A stretch of DNA of 21,600 nt from G020354085 sp964629975 (GCA_964629975.1 CAZVUN010000036.1:1-21600); one strand, 5' to 3'; shown: positions 8,343 through 16,592, counted from the first letter of the stretch. Program-made: numbers and translations. Notes: generated by a model from the letters alone, not told the origin.

Positions 8343-10727
8343 ATGAAGAAACTAACCGGTCAGGAACTGAAGCAGGCACTCGGCGACTACATCGCTCCGG
8401 CAGGACTTTACGAGAAGACCAAGGACATGCCGTTCCTCGGAAGAGTGAGCTGCAACGTTGAGTCGATCGTGGCCGGCTCGTGGCAGGAGATCGTGATCGA
8501 CTACGAGCTCGGCGCCTCCGGCATGGCCGACGGCTCCTGGTTCAAGGCCACGTTCCGCTTCTACTCCGACTGGGCGCTGTTCCAGACCACCGATCCGGCC
8601 GGCGCCAACTACATCTCGGCCGAGTACCACGCCGCGCCGACCCTGCCCGGCCAGAGCCCGGCGACGGTGCAGAAGCTCGCGGTGCGCTTCGACCAGAAGG
8701 GCCACGAACGGCCCTTCCAGAAGGCGGTGATCGTCGACACCTTCGACGGCTATCTCAAGGCGGGCGATCACATCATCATTCGCCTCGGCGACCGGCGCTT
8801 CGGCGGGCCCGGCACGCGCGTGCAGACCTTTGTCGAACAGAACTTCAAGATCCGCTGCTATTGCGACCCGCTCGGGACCTCGCGTTTCGCGGCCGTACAA
8901 CCCGACCTCGTGATCCAGATCGTGCCGGGCGTGCCGGCGCAGTTGCACTGGGCCGGCTCGCGTATCGTGAGGGCCGGCGAGCGGCTGCCGCTGCGCATCC
9001 GCGCCGAGGACGAATGGGGCAACGCCTGCTGGGACCGCCCCGAGGAGGTCGTGATCACCGCGACCCTGGACGGAAAACCGGTGTACGAGAAGACGACTAC
9101 GCTTGCGGACAAGGGCTGGGCAGTGCGGCTGCTCGAAGACGTTCCGACCGACAAGCCGGGGGAGCTCACCGTCAGCGCGCGCCTGCCCAAGCACCCGTGG
9201 GTCAAGCCCGCGACCTTCTATGTCACGGTGGACAAGTCCTTCGCGTCGCCGCGCATCTACTACACCGACCTGCACGTACATTCGGAAGACACGATCGGCA
9301 CCAACTCCACGGTCTACAACCTCACCTATGGACGCGACGTGACCGGGCTCGATGTGCTCGCCTTCGCCCACAACGACTTCAACATCACCACCGAGCGCTG
9401 GCAGAAGACCGTCGAGCTCATCCGCCAGATCAGCAAGGACGGCGAGTTCATCGCCTATCCCGGCACCGAGTGGTGCGGCAGCTCCTGCGCCGGCGGCGAC
9501 CACAACGTGGTGTTCCTGCACGACGGCGAGCCGGAGTTCCCGTTCCTCAAGACCGGCGAGCACGTGCGTTCGGTCGACTGGAACGAGGACAGCAAGACCA
9601 CCCAGGCCATCCCCGGCGCCTGGCCGCTGGAAGAGCTGTGGATGGCCTATGCCAAGGACCCGGAAGGGCATCTGCTGATTCCGCACGTCGGCGGGCGGCG
9701 CTGCATCCTCGACTGGCATTACCCGAAGCTCGAACGCCTGATCGAGATCGGCTCAAGCTGGGGCCACTTCGGCTGGCTCTATCAGGAGGCCATGGAGCGC
9801 GGCTACAAGCTCGGCGCCTCGATGGCCGGGGATGAGCACCGCGGGCGCTGCGGCGGCGGCGTGCCGGGCACGGCGGTGTTCGGCACCAAGGGCGGCATCT
9901 CGGGGGTGATTGCCCCCGAGCTTACCCGCAAGGCCATCGCCAAGGCCCTGCGAGAACGCCATACCTTCGCCAGCACCGGCGAGCGCACCTTCGGCCTGCT
10001 GCGCTGCGGCAAACACATCATGGGGGATGAGTTCGAGCACCGGGGGGCGGCCACCCTCGAGTACCGCTTCCTCGGCGATGCCGGCTGGGACGAGATCATC
10101 GCTTACGACCACAGCGGCGAGATCTGGCGGCGCGAAATCCAGAAGGAGCTCGGGCTGTCGGAGCGCAAGATCCGCTTCCGCTGGGGCGGGGCGCGCATCA
10201 AGGACCGTTACCGCTGGGCGGCGTGGAAGGGCAGAATCACCATCACCAACGCCGTGATCAACGAGTTCACCGGCCGCGGCTTCGAGCACATCGAGGAGAC
10301 CTGCTGGCGCGAATCGGCCACCACCATCGGCTTCAAGAGCGACACCTACGGTGACGTCGATGCCATTGAGCTCGACGTCTCGCACCTGAGAACCGCGCAG
10401 ATCCGCGTGGAAGGCACGATCGATGGCTACGTGAAGGTCGGCGATCCCTTGAAGGGCAATCCGTTCGTGCACTGCCCGCGGTTCGAGTGGGAGATCACCG
10501 GGGCCGAGCTGCTCGAGGCGGCGCGGCTGCGCAAGGACCTGCCGGGCGTGGACATGTTCCTCGGCTTCGAGCGCATGTCCGATGCCGCGGCACCGCGCGA
10601 GGTGACGGGCACCCTCAACATCGACCCGCACAACGGCCCGCACGGCCACCGGCCGGTGTATTTCTTCGCCCGCCAGGTGGACGATGCCAAGGTCTGGACC
10701 TCCGCGCTGTTCATCACCTTCAAATAG
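8343..10727 (+). CDS. Large PHP-type metallohydrolase of unknown substrate (CehA/McbA-like)
   Basis: A 794-residue protein with AGGAG (8328-8332) ten bases before its ATG. Residues 1 to about 300 look beta-rich and are not recognised. A PHP-like metal site begins with YTDLHVHSED (Asp309, His311, His313). Further candidate ligands are FAHND (His343, Asp345), PGTEWCG (Glu376), GGDHNVVFLHD (His387, His393), PHVGG (His448) and GDEHRGR (Asp497, His499). This resembles PHP-fold metallohydrolases of the CehA/McbA and DUF3604 groups; the assignment rests on motif order. Residues about 530-794 form another beta-rich region (for example GDPLKGNPFVHCPRFEWEIT). There is no signal peptide, so it should act in the cytoplasm. 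Its place after the anion transporter suggests that it processes the imported compound. The reaction is unknown. Confidence 0.82.
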   Translation: MKKLTGQELKQALGDYIAPAGLYEKTKDMPFLGRVSCNVESIVAGSWQEIVIDYELGASGMADGSWFKATFRFYSDWALFQTTDPAGANYISAEYHAAPTLPGQSPATVQKLAVRFDQKGHERPFQKAVIVDTFDGYLKAGDHIIIRLGDRRFGGPGTRVQTFVEQNFKIRCYCDPLGTSRFAAVQPDLVIQIVPGVPAQLHWAGSRIVRAGERLPLRIRAEDEWGNACWDRPEEVVITATLDGKPVYEKTTTLADKGWAVRLLEDVPTDKPGELTVSARLPKHPWVKPATFYVTVDKSFASPRIYYTDLHVHSEDTIGTNSTVYNLTYGRDVTGLDVLAFAHNDFNITTERWQKTVELIRQISKDGEFIAYPGTEWCGSSCAGGDHNVVFLHDGEPEFPFLKTGEHVRSVDWNEDSKTTQAIPGAWPLEELWMAYAKDPEGHLLIPHVGGRRCILDWHYPKLERLIEIGSSWGHFGWLYQEAMERGYKLGASMAGDEHRGRCGGGVPGTAVFGTKGGISGVIAPELTRKAIAKALRERHTFASTGERTFGLLRCGKHIMGDEFEHRGAATLEYRFLGDAGWDEIIAYDHSGEIWRREIQKELGLSERKIRFRWGGARIKDRYRWAAWKGRITITNAVINEFTGRGFEHIEETCWRESATTIGFKSDTYGDVDAIELDVSHLRTAQIRVEGTIDGYVKVGDPLKGNPFVHCPRFEWEITGAELLEAARLRKDLPGVDMFLGFERMSDAAAPREVTGTLNIDPHNGPHGHRPVYFFARQVDDAKVWTSALFITFK

Positions 10728-10758
10728 CGGGCGGCGCGCCGAGTTTCTGACGAATTCG

Positions 10759-10800
10759 GCGCCGACCGGGGCGGTCCCGCGGGACCGCCCCGGTCGGCGC
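10759..10800. repeat. 42-base perfect palindrome after the hydrolase gene
   Basis: Bases 10759-10800 read identically on both strands, centred on CCCGCGGG, with no mismatch. It begins 31 bases after the hydrolase stop. No T run follows (next bases GGGTCCGGCG), so it is not a standard terminator, though a 19-bp GC stem would block or stabilise transcript ends. Alternatives are a recombination or protein-binding site. Confidence 0.85.
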
Positions 10801-10853
10801 GGGTCCGGCGCGTACGACCATCCGTAAATTCGCAGCACTCATCGGTAACTCGC

Positions 10854-10869
10854 TGGCACTCGCAGTGCG
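10854..10869 (+). promoter_or_regulatory. Candidate sigma-54 promoter upstream of second PhnD-like gene
   Basis: TGGCAC (10854-10859) is a full -24 element, and GG 10855-10856 is followed by exactly ten bases and then GC 10867-10868. The -12 element reads GTGCG against TTGCA, so it is degenerate. The predicted start near 10880 would leave a leader of about 115 bases. NtrC, encoded in this window, could be the activator, but no NtrC sites were identified. Confidence 0.35.
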
Positions 10870-10994
10870 GCGGCCCTTCGGCTTGCTAGATTCAGGATGT
10901 CGGCTGGCGGACAGCTCAAACGGGGTACCCACACGGGGGCTGCGTCCGCAAGCAACAACCACACGTCGACTGGACCTTGGGCACGGAGGCAAAA

Positions 10995-11899
10995 ATGCAA
11001 ACTTCGGTACGACTCTCCCTCTCCCTTGTGTGCGCCGCGCTGGTCGCGGCCCTGCCGTCGGTGGCCGGCGCCGCCGATGCGACCACACGCGCCATGACCA
11101 AGGCGGCGTTCGCACCGCCCGGCCAAACCGGCGCCCGCGGGGCGATCGCGCCCAATGAACGTTACCAGGTCGAAACCGGCACCGAATCGAACCCTCTGGT
11201 ATTCAGTGCCCCGCCTCGCGGCTCGTACGCCGAGGAGGTGGCAACCTACCAACCCATCGTGGCCCTGCTGTCCGAGGTGACCGGCAAGAAGATCGTTTAC
11301 CAGTACTCGGACAACTGGCTGACCTACAGCAAGGACATGGCGCTCGGCAAGTACGACATCGTGTTCGACGGCCCGGCCTTCAACGGCTGGCGTGCGGAGC
11401 GCCTGAACCACGTTCCGCTGGTGAAGCTGGCGGAGGATTTCGTGTTCGTCATTACCGCCCGCGCCGGTGACAGCAGCATCAAGGACGTGAAGGACCTTGC
11501 CGGCCGCCCGGTGTGCGCGCATGCGCCGCCCAATCTCGGCACGCTGACGCTCCTGTCGCGCTTCGACAACCCCTCGCGCCAGCCGCGCATCGTGGAGACC
11601 AAGGGCTGGGACAATGGCTACAAGGCCATGCTGGAGGGCAAGTGCGTGGCAACGGTTCTGCCGGTCAAGAACCTGCAGAAGCTCGACAACGGCCCGCAGC
11701 GCCTGAGCAAGACGCTCTACACTCACAAGGCCATGCCGAACCAGGCGTTCTCGGTCGGCCCGCGCGTGCCCGCCGCGCTGCATGCGCGCATTTCCCAGGT
11801 CATGCTGTCCGAGCAGGGCAAGCTGGCGACCGCCAAGCTGCGCGCCGCCTATGCCGGCAAGGACTTCGTGCCGGCCGCGCGCGAGGAGTACGCCGGCCT
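10995..11899 (+). CDS. PhnD-like periplasmic binding protein, second copy (runs into gap)
   Basis: A secreted PhnD-family binding protein, parallel to the frameshifted copy at 3226. ATG 10995 has GGAGG (10985-10989) five bases upstream. The signal peptide is LSLSLVCAALVAALPSVAGA, with probable cleavage after residue 26. Family text shared with the other copy includes YDIVFDGPAFNGW, VCAHAPPNLGTL, FDNP, MLEGKC and NQAFSVGPRVP. Cys174 and Cys217 have counterparts in the other copy (KVCTHAPP, LEGRC), so a disulfide is possible. 301 codons are visible; the other copy ends about 15 residues past the same point, so the stop should lie inside the N run. No transporter permease or ATPase is next to it. 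The ligand may be an oxyanion or phosphonate-like compound (inference). Confidence 0.87.
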
Positions 11900-11999
11900 N
11901 NNNNNNNNNNNNNNNNNNNNNNNNNNNNNNNNNNNNNNNNNNNNNNNNNNNNNNNNNNNNNNNNNNNNNNNNNNNNNNNNNNNNNNNNNNNNNNNNNNN
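11900..11999. other. Assembly gap of exactly 100 N
   Basis: A run of exactly 100 undetermined bases, probably a placeholder whose true length is unknown. It hides the 3' end of the PhnD-like gene. Order and distance across it depend on scaffolding, so linkage between the cassette on the left and the ubi operon on the right is less certain than elsewhere. Confidence 0.98.
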
Positions 12000-12005
12000 C
12001 GGGTC

Positions 12006-12614
12006 CTAGGCGGTGCGGCGCAACAGCAGGCGGACCACCGCGGCGCGGCCGCGGTGGTAGGGACCTTCGTCGAGCTCGGTCTCCGTTTCCTCGAGCAGCA
12101 GCAGCTCGCCCGCTGGCAGGTCGCCGCGCAGCAGCTCGGCGCTGTACAGCATCTCGACGCTGCGCGGTCCGCCGCTTTGGTAGCGCAGCTGCGCCGGGGT
12201 GAACGCCTCGAGGATCAGCAGCCCGCCCGGCGTCAGCGCCCGGTACATTGCGCCATGCAGGCGCGCGCGCACGGCGGGCGGAAAGTGCACGAAGATCGAT
12301 GCCAGCACGTCGAACGTCGCCACCGGCCAGTCCCAGTGGGCGAGATCGACGCATTCGGTGCGCAACTCCACTCCGCGCGTCGCCGCGAGTTCGCGTGCCT
12401 TGCGCAGTCCGACCTGCGAGGCGTCGACCGACAGCACCTCGAGACCCTGCTCCGCCAGCCACACGCCGTTGCGCCCCTCCCCGTCGGCCACCGCGAGCGC
12501 GCGCATGCCGCGGCGCAGGTGCGCACGCTGCCCGACGAGAAACGCGTTCGGCGCGGTCCCGTAGGCGTAGCCGGGTTCGCCGTAGCGCGCATCCCAGAAC
12601 TCGGTGCCGCTCAT
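12006..12614 (-). CDS. Class I SAM-dependent methyltransferase (TehB-like)
   Basis: A 202-residue soluble methyltransferase. The N-terminus EFWDARYGEPGYAYGTAPN is typical of TehB-like and thiopurine-type small-molecule methyltransferases. The SAM-binding loop is degenerate (ALAVADGEGRNGVWLAEQG, residues about 38-57), followed by the acidic end of beta-2 (VLSVDAS), then DVLASIFVHFP and a core LTPGGLLILEAF. Its ATG at 12614 overlaps the ubiI stop by four bases (ATGA), so it is the last gene of the pepP-ubiH-ubiI operon. The substrate is not evident. A quinone-related role is suggested only by position; the protein does not look like UbiG or UbiE. Confidence 0.87.
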   Translation of the reverse strand: MSGTEFWDARYGEPGYAYGTAPNAFLVGQRAHLRRGMRALAVADGEGRNGVWLAEQGLEVLSVDASQVGLRKARELAATRGVELRTECVDLAHWDWPVATFDVLASIFVHFPPAVRARLHGAMYRALTPGGLLILEAFTPAQLRYQSGGPRSVEMLYSAELLRGDLPAGELLLLEETETELDEGPYHRGRAAVVRLLLRRTA

Positions 12615-13864
12615 GGGCGCGCGCCGCGCGGGTCTGCGCCCGGCGCGGCCTCGACGCGGCGACGCGCGAGCCGCGGCAGATCGCCGCTCAGTCCGCTCGC
12701 GCGCTGCATCAGCAGGTTCTTGATCGGGTGCAGGCGCTCGGTCAGATCGAGGCCCAGGTTGCGCAGCGGTGTCAGCACCGGCCAGCGGTTGCTGAACACA
12801 TAGCGAAAGGCGCCGGTCGCCGCCACCATCGCCAGATTCTCGCCCTTGCGCCAGCGCTCGTAGCGGCGCAACAGGGCACGGCTGCCGATGTCGCGCTGGC
12901 GCGCGCCGCCCGCGGTCAGCACCTCGGCGAGCACCGCCGCATCGAGGAAACCGAGATTGACGCCCTGGCCGGCGAGCGGATGCACGGTGTGCGCGGCATC
13001 GCCGATGAGCGCCACGTGCTCGGCGCAGTAGTGGCGGGCATGCGACAGCGCCAGCGGAAAGGCCGCGCGCGCGCCCGCCACGGCGAGCGTGCCGAGACCG
13101 GTGCCGAAGGCGTGCTGCAGCGCGGCCGTAAACGCCGCGTCGTCGAGCGCCAGCAGCTCCGCGGCGCGCGCGGTGTCGGCCGACCAAACCAGCGAGCAGG
13201 TGTGCGGCTCATCGAGCGGCAACAGCGCCAGCGGCCCGGTGGCGAGGAAGCGCTGCCAGGCCGTGGCCTGATGCTCCTGCCCGGTGCGCACCGTGGCGAC
13301 AATGCTGGTCTGGCGCAGATCGAGCGCCGGCGCCTCGATGCCGGCGGCGCGCCGCACCTGCGAGTGCGCGCCATCGGCACCGACCAGCAGACGCGCGCGC
13401 AGCGTGCGCCCGTCGGTCAGATGCACATCGGCATGGTCGGCCGCGAGCGCGAGAGCGGCGACCTGCACCGGGCACAGACAGTGCACATTGGTAAACTGGT
13501 GCAGGCGCTCGATGAGCGCCGCCTGGATCACGCGGTTCTCGATGATGTAGGCGAGGCACGGCTCGCCCATCTCGGCGGCATCGAAATGCACGCTGCCCGC
13601 GCCGCCCTCGTCCCATACATGCAGGGCGGCGACCGGCGCCACGCGCCGGCGCTGCATGAGCGGCCAGGCGCCGACCGCCGCGAAGATCGCCTGCGAGGCA
13701 AGCGTGATGGCGCTCACCCGCGGGTCGTAGTCCGCCCCCGGGGCGGCGGGCGGCGCCTGCTGGTCGAGCACACACACCTTGAAGCCGCTGCCGCCGAGCG
13801 CACAGCCGAGCAGGCTGCCGACCATGCCGCCGCCGACGATGACGATGTCGTAGGCCGTCTGCAT
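12611..13864 (-). CDS. ubiI: FAD-dependent ubiquinone-pathway hydroxylase, UbiI/VisC type
   Basis: Aromatic-ring hydroxylase of the UbiH/UbiF/UbiI flavoprotein family; UbiI adds the C5 hydroxyl during ubiquinone synthesis in E. coli. The 417-residue protein has the N-terminal FAD motif DIVIVGGGMVGSLLG (residues about 6-20), the DG motif LVGADGAHSQVRRAAG, and the ribityl-binding motif LIGDAAHTVHPLAGQGVNLG. The C-terminal segment LRNLGLDLTERLHPIKN is characteristic of the UbiI/VisC subgroup. The start lies four bases after the ubiH stop, and its own stop overlaps the next gene, so it sits within a coupled operon pepP-ubiH-ubiI-methyltransferase. UbiF or another ring position cannot be excluded from sequence alone. 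Confidence 0.92.
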   Translation of the reverse strand: MQTAYDIVIVGGGMVGSLLGCALGGSGFKVCVLDQQAPPAAPGADYDPRVSAITLASQAIFAAVGAWPLMQRRRVAPVAALHVWDEGGAGSVHFDAAEMGEPCLAYIIENRVIQAALIERLHQFTNVHCLCPVQVAALALAADHADVHLTDGRTLRARLLVGADGAHSQVRRAAGIEAPALDLRQTSIVATVRTGQEHQATAWQRFLATGPLALLPLDEPHTCSLVWSADTARAAELLALDDAAFTAALQHAFGTGLGTLAVAGARAAFPLALSHARHYCAEHVALIGDAAHTVHPLAGQGVNLGFLDAAVLAEVLTAGGARQRDIGSRALLRRYERWRKGENLAMVAATGAFRYVFSNRWPVLTPLRNLGLDLTERLHPIKNLLMQRASGLSGDLPRLARRRVEAAPGADPRGARP

Positions 13865-13868
13865 CGGA

Positions 13869-15095
13869 CTACAGGGGCAGGCCGCGCGCCAGCCGCGGCA
13901 GACGGCCGGCGAGCCCGCTGGTCAGGCGAATGAAGCCGCGCTTGACGCCGGGCAGCAGGTCAACCGCAAGCAGGCCGAGATTGCGCGCCGCCGCCAGCGG
14001 CAGCCAATCGTTCGAGAACAGCCGGATCAGGCCGTCGGTGAAGCGTGCCGTCACCTGGTTGTCGCGCACGCGCCAGCGCGTGTAGCGCGCGAGCACCGCG
14101 AGTGACCCGATGTCCTCGGCACCGCGCGCGGCCTCGACCAGGGTCTCGGCGAGCGCGGCGACATCGCGCAGCCCGAGATTGAAGCCCTGGCCCGCGACCG
14201 GGTGCACGGTGTGCGCGGCATTGCCGATCAGCACCAGGCGCTCGCGCGCCTGCTCGCGCACGCGCGTGAGCGCGAGCGGATAGGCAACGCGCTTGCCAAG
14301 CCGCGTGAACTGTCCGAGGCGCTCGCCGAAGCGCTCCTGCAGCTGCGCGAGAAACTCCGCATCCGACCAGGCGAGGGCCTGTTCGAGCTCGCCACGGCGC
14401 GTGCTCCACACCACGCCCAGCTGCCGGCCGGCCAGAGGCAGCAGCGCGAGCGGCCCGCTCGGCGTGAAGCGCTCGTAGGCGGTATTGCGGTGCGGCTCGC
14501 TGGCGGTCACGGTCGTGACCACCGCGACCTGTTCGTATTCGCTGCGCTCGGCGGTGATGCCGGCGGCCTGGCGCACGGCCGAGTGGGCGCCATCGGCCGC
14601 CACCACCAGGCGCGCGCGCAGCGTGTGCGTCGTCGCCTGCGCCAGGCGGACGTCGACGCGCGCGTCCGCCTCGCCTACCGCGAGGCGCTCCATCGTGGCC
14701 GGACACAACACCGTCACCTGCGGCAGCGACTCGAGCGCGTGGTAGAGGGCGGTGCCAAGCACACGCGTCGGCACCACATAGCCGAGCGCCGGCAGTCCGG
14801 CATCGGCCGCGTTGAGACGCGTGATGCCAAGATGCCCGCGGTCGGAGATGTGGATGTGCTCAATCGGATAGGCGCCGAGGCGCTCGATCTCGCCCCACAG
14901 CCCGAGGGTCTCGAGAATGCGGCGCGAGCCGTAGGCGAGCGCCACGGTACGGTCGTCGTAGCTCGGCTGCTCGGCGGCGCGCAGCGGCACCGCCTCGATG
15001 AGCGCGATGCGCCAGCCGCGCGCCCCCAGGGCGAAGGCCAGGCTCGCCCCCACCAGGCCGCCGCCGACGATCGCGATGTCGAAGTCCGTGGACAT
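13869..15095 (-). CDS. ubiH: 2-octaprenyl-6-methoxyphenol hydroxylase UbiH
   Basis: FAD monooxygenase adding the C1 hydroxyl in aerobic ubiquinone synthesis. The 408-residue protein begins MSTDFDIAIVGGGLVGASLA, with the FAD dinucleotide motif at residues 6-14. The DG motif reads VVAADGAHSAVRQAAG. The third motif reads LIGNAAHTVHPVAGQGFNLG, where Asn replaces the usual Asp of GD; E. coli UbiH has the same GNAA form, which supports UbiH over UbiI or UbiF. I start at ATG 15095 because the FAD motif then sits at the usual distance. A GTG at 15137 would add 14 unlikely residues. No clear ribosome-binding site is present at either start. It lies about 50 bases after pepP on the same strand. Confidence 0.93.
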   Translation of the reverse strand: MSTDFDIAIVGGGLVGASLAFALGARGWRIALIEAVPLRAAEQPSYDDRTVALAYGSRRILETLGLWGEIERLGAYPIEHIHISDRGHLGITRLNAADAGLPALGYVVPTRVLGTALYHALESLPQVTVLCPATMERLAVGEADARVDVRLAQATTHTLRARLVVAADGAHSAVRQAAGITAERSEYEQVAVVTTVTASEPHRNTAYERFTPSGPLALLPLAGRQLGVVWSTRRGELEQALAWSDAEFLAQLQERFGERLGQFTRLGKRVAYPLALTRVREQARERLVLIGNAAHTVHPVAGQGFNLGLRDVAALAETLVEAARGAEDIGSLAVLARYTRWRVRDNQVTARFTDGLIRLFSNDWLPLAAARNLGLLAVDLLPGVKRGFIRLTSGLAGRLPRLARGLPL

Positions 15096-15146
15096 GAACC
15101 AGGGCTCGGGTCTCGGGTTGACGGAAGAACCCGCCACCTGAAACCG

Positions 15147-16448
15147 TCAGTGGCGCATCAGCGCCTCGATGTCGGCCACGGTCTTCGGCACGTCGTGCGA
15201 CAGCACCTCGCAGCCGTCGCGCGTCACCAACACGTCGTCCTCGATGCGGATCCCGGTGTGGCGGAAGCCGGGCGGAATGTCCGGGCCGTCGCCGATATAG
15301 AGCCCCGGCTCGACGGTCAGCACCATGCCTGGCTCGAGCAGGCGCCAGTCGTCGGCGATCTTGTAGTCACCGACATCGTGCACGTCCATGCCGAGCCAAT
15401 GACCGGTACGATGCATGTAGAAGCGCTTGTAGTCGCCGCTCTCGATATGATTGTCGACATCGCCGGTGAGCAGACCGAGATCACGCAGTCCCTGCGTCAG
15501 CACCCGCACCGCCGTCTCGTGCGGCTCGTTCCAGTGCTTGCCGGGACGCACCTGCTCGATGGCCGCCTGTTGCGCGGCGAGCACCACTTCGTAGAGCGCG
15601 CGCTGCTCGGCGCGGAACCGGCCGTTGACCGGGAAGCTGCGCGTGATGTCGGAGGCGTAACCGTCGATCTCCGCGCCGGCGTCGATCAGCAGCAGATCGC
15701 CGTCGCGCAGCGGGGCGTTGTTCTCGGTGTAGTGCAGGACACAGCCGTTGGCCCCGCCACCGACGATGGGCGAATAGGCGGGAAACGACGCGCCGCCCTT
15801 CTTGAACTCGTACAGCAGCTCGGCCTCGATCTCATATTCCATCATCCCGGGACGACAGGCCTGCATGGCGCGGCGGTGCGCGGCGCCGGCCACCTTGCAG
15901 GCGCGGCGCATGAGCTTCAATTCCTCCGGGCGCTTGATGAGGCGCATCTCGTGCAGGATGTGGTTGAGGTCGACGAACTCGCCGGGGGCATGCACGCCGT
16001 TGCGGCTCTTGCTGCGCACTTCATTGACCCAGTTGAGCAGGCGCTGGTCGAATTCGCGGTAGCGGCCCATGCTGTAGAAGACCTTCTCGCGGTTCTCCAG
16101 CAGGCCCGGTAGGATTTCGTCGATATCATCGATCGGAAAGGCGTCGTCCGCGCCGTAGGTCGCGCGCGCGCCCTCGACCCCGGCACGCCGACCGTCCCAG
16201 ATTTCCTTGTCGGGATTGCGCTCGCGGCAGAACAGGATGTATTCGCCATGACTGCGCCCGGGCACCAGCACGGCAACCGCCTCCGGTTCCGGAAAATGCG
16301 TGAGGTAGTAGAAGTCGCTGTCCGGTCGATACGGAAACTCGACGTCGCGGTTGCGTGTGCGCACCGGCGCCGTCGGGACGATGGCGATGCCGCCGCCCAT
16401 GTGGGCCATGAGTTCACGCCGGCGCTGCTCGAAGGGTTTCAGGTCCAT
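15147..16448 (-). CDS. pepP: Xaa-Pro aminopeptidase PepP
   Basis: Proline-specific aminopeptidase that removes the N-terminal residue before Pro, with two metal ions. The 433-residue length is close to E. coli PepP (441). An N-terminal domain (EFPYRPDSDFYYLTHFPEPE) precedes the pita-bread catalytic domain. Metal ligands are visible in LLIDAGAEIDGYASDITRSF (two Asp), GHWLGMDVHDVG (His), VLTVEPGLYI (Glu) and GIRIEDDVLVT (Glu). ATG 16448 gives the family N-terminus (MDLKPFEQRRREL). The upstream bases GTCGGC have no ribosome-binding site, and an extended -10 element sits directly before them, so the transcript may be leaderless. First gene of the ubi operon, as in many gammaproteobacteria. Confidence 0.96.
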   Translation of the reverse strand: MDLKPFEQRRRELMAHMGGGIAIVPTAPVRTRNRDVEFPYRPDSDFYYLTHFPEPEAVAVLVPGRSHGEYILFCRERNPDKEIWDGRRAGVEGARATYGADDAFPIDDIDEILPGLLENREKVFYSMGRYREFDQRLLNWVNEVRSKSRNGVHAPGEFVDLNHILHEMRLIKRPEELKLMRRACKVAGAAHRRAMQACRPGMMEYEIEAELLYEFKKGGASFPAYSPIVGGGANGCVLHYTENNAPLRDGDLLLIDAGAEIDGYASDITRSFPVNGRFRAEQRALYEVVLAAQQAAIEQVRPGKHWNEPHETAVRVLTQGLRDLGLLTGDVDNHIESGDYKRFYMHRTGHWLGMDVHDVGDYKIADDWRLLEPGMVLTVEPGLYIGDGPDIPPGFRHTGIRIEDDVLVTRDGCEVLSHDVPKTVADIEALMRH

Positions 16449-16454
16449 GCCGAC

Positions 16455-16463
16455 ATTATGCCA
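16455..16463 (-). promoter_or_regulatory. Extended -10 promoter abutting the pepP start
   Basis: On the minus strand TGGCATAAT (16463-16455) has the TGn extension plus CATAAT, a five-of-six match to TATAAT. Six bases later comes the pepP ATG, so initiation would fall on or next to its A. No matching -35 is seen, which extended -10 promoters tolerate. Confidence 0.55.
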
Positions 16464-16592
16464 AATTCGCGGCCGCCGCCTGCGCCCGGCACGGCTGACC
16501 CCCTGGACTGTTGAGCGGTTTGGCCTAACCTTGACCAAAGAAATGCGACCCGCGTGGTCGCCAGCACACCCGGAACCAACAGGAGAAACCCC

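Noticed and set aside
8352..9719. Minus-strand open frame (455 codons) opposite the PHP hydrolase
   Set aside because: Antisense shadow; the hydrolase motifs on the plus strand are clear.
12248..13933. Long plus-strand open frame (561 codons) opposite ubiI
   Set aside because: It is the antisense of a clear ubiI gene; the text is Arg/Ala-rich with no family motif, as expected in GC-rich DNA.
14202..16112. Long plus-strand open frame (636 codons) opposite ubiH and pepP
   Set aside because: Spans two well-supported genes on the other strand; no recognisable domain.
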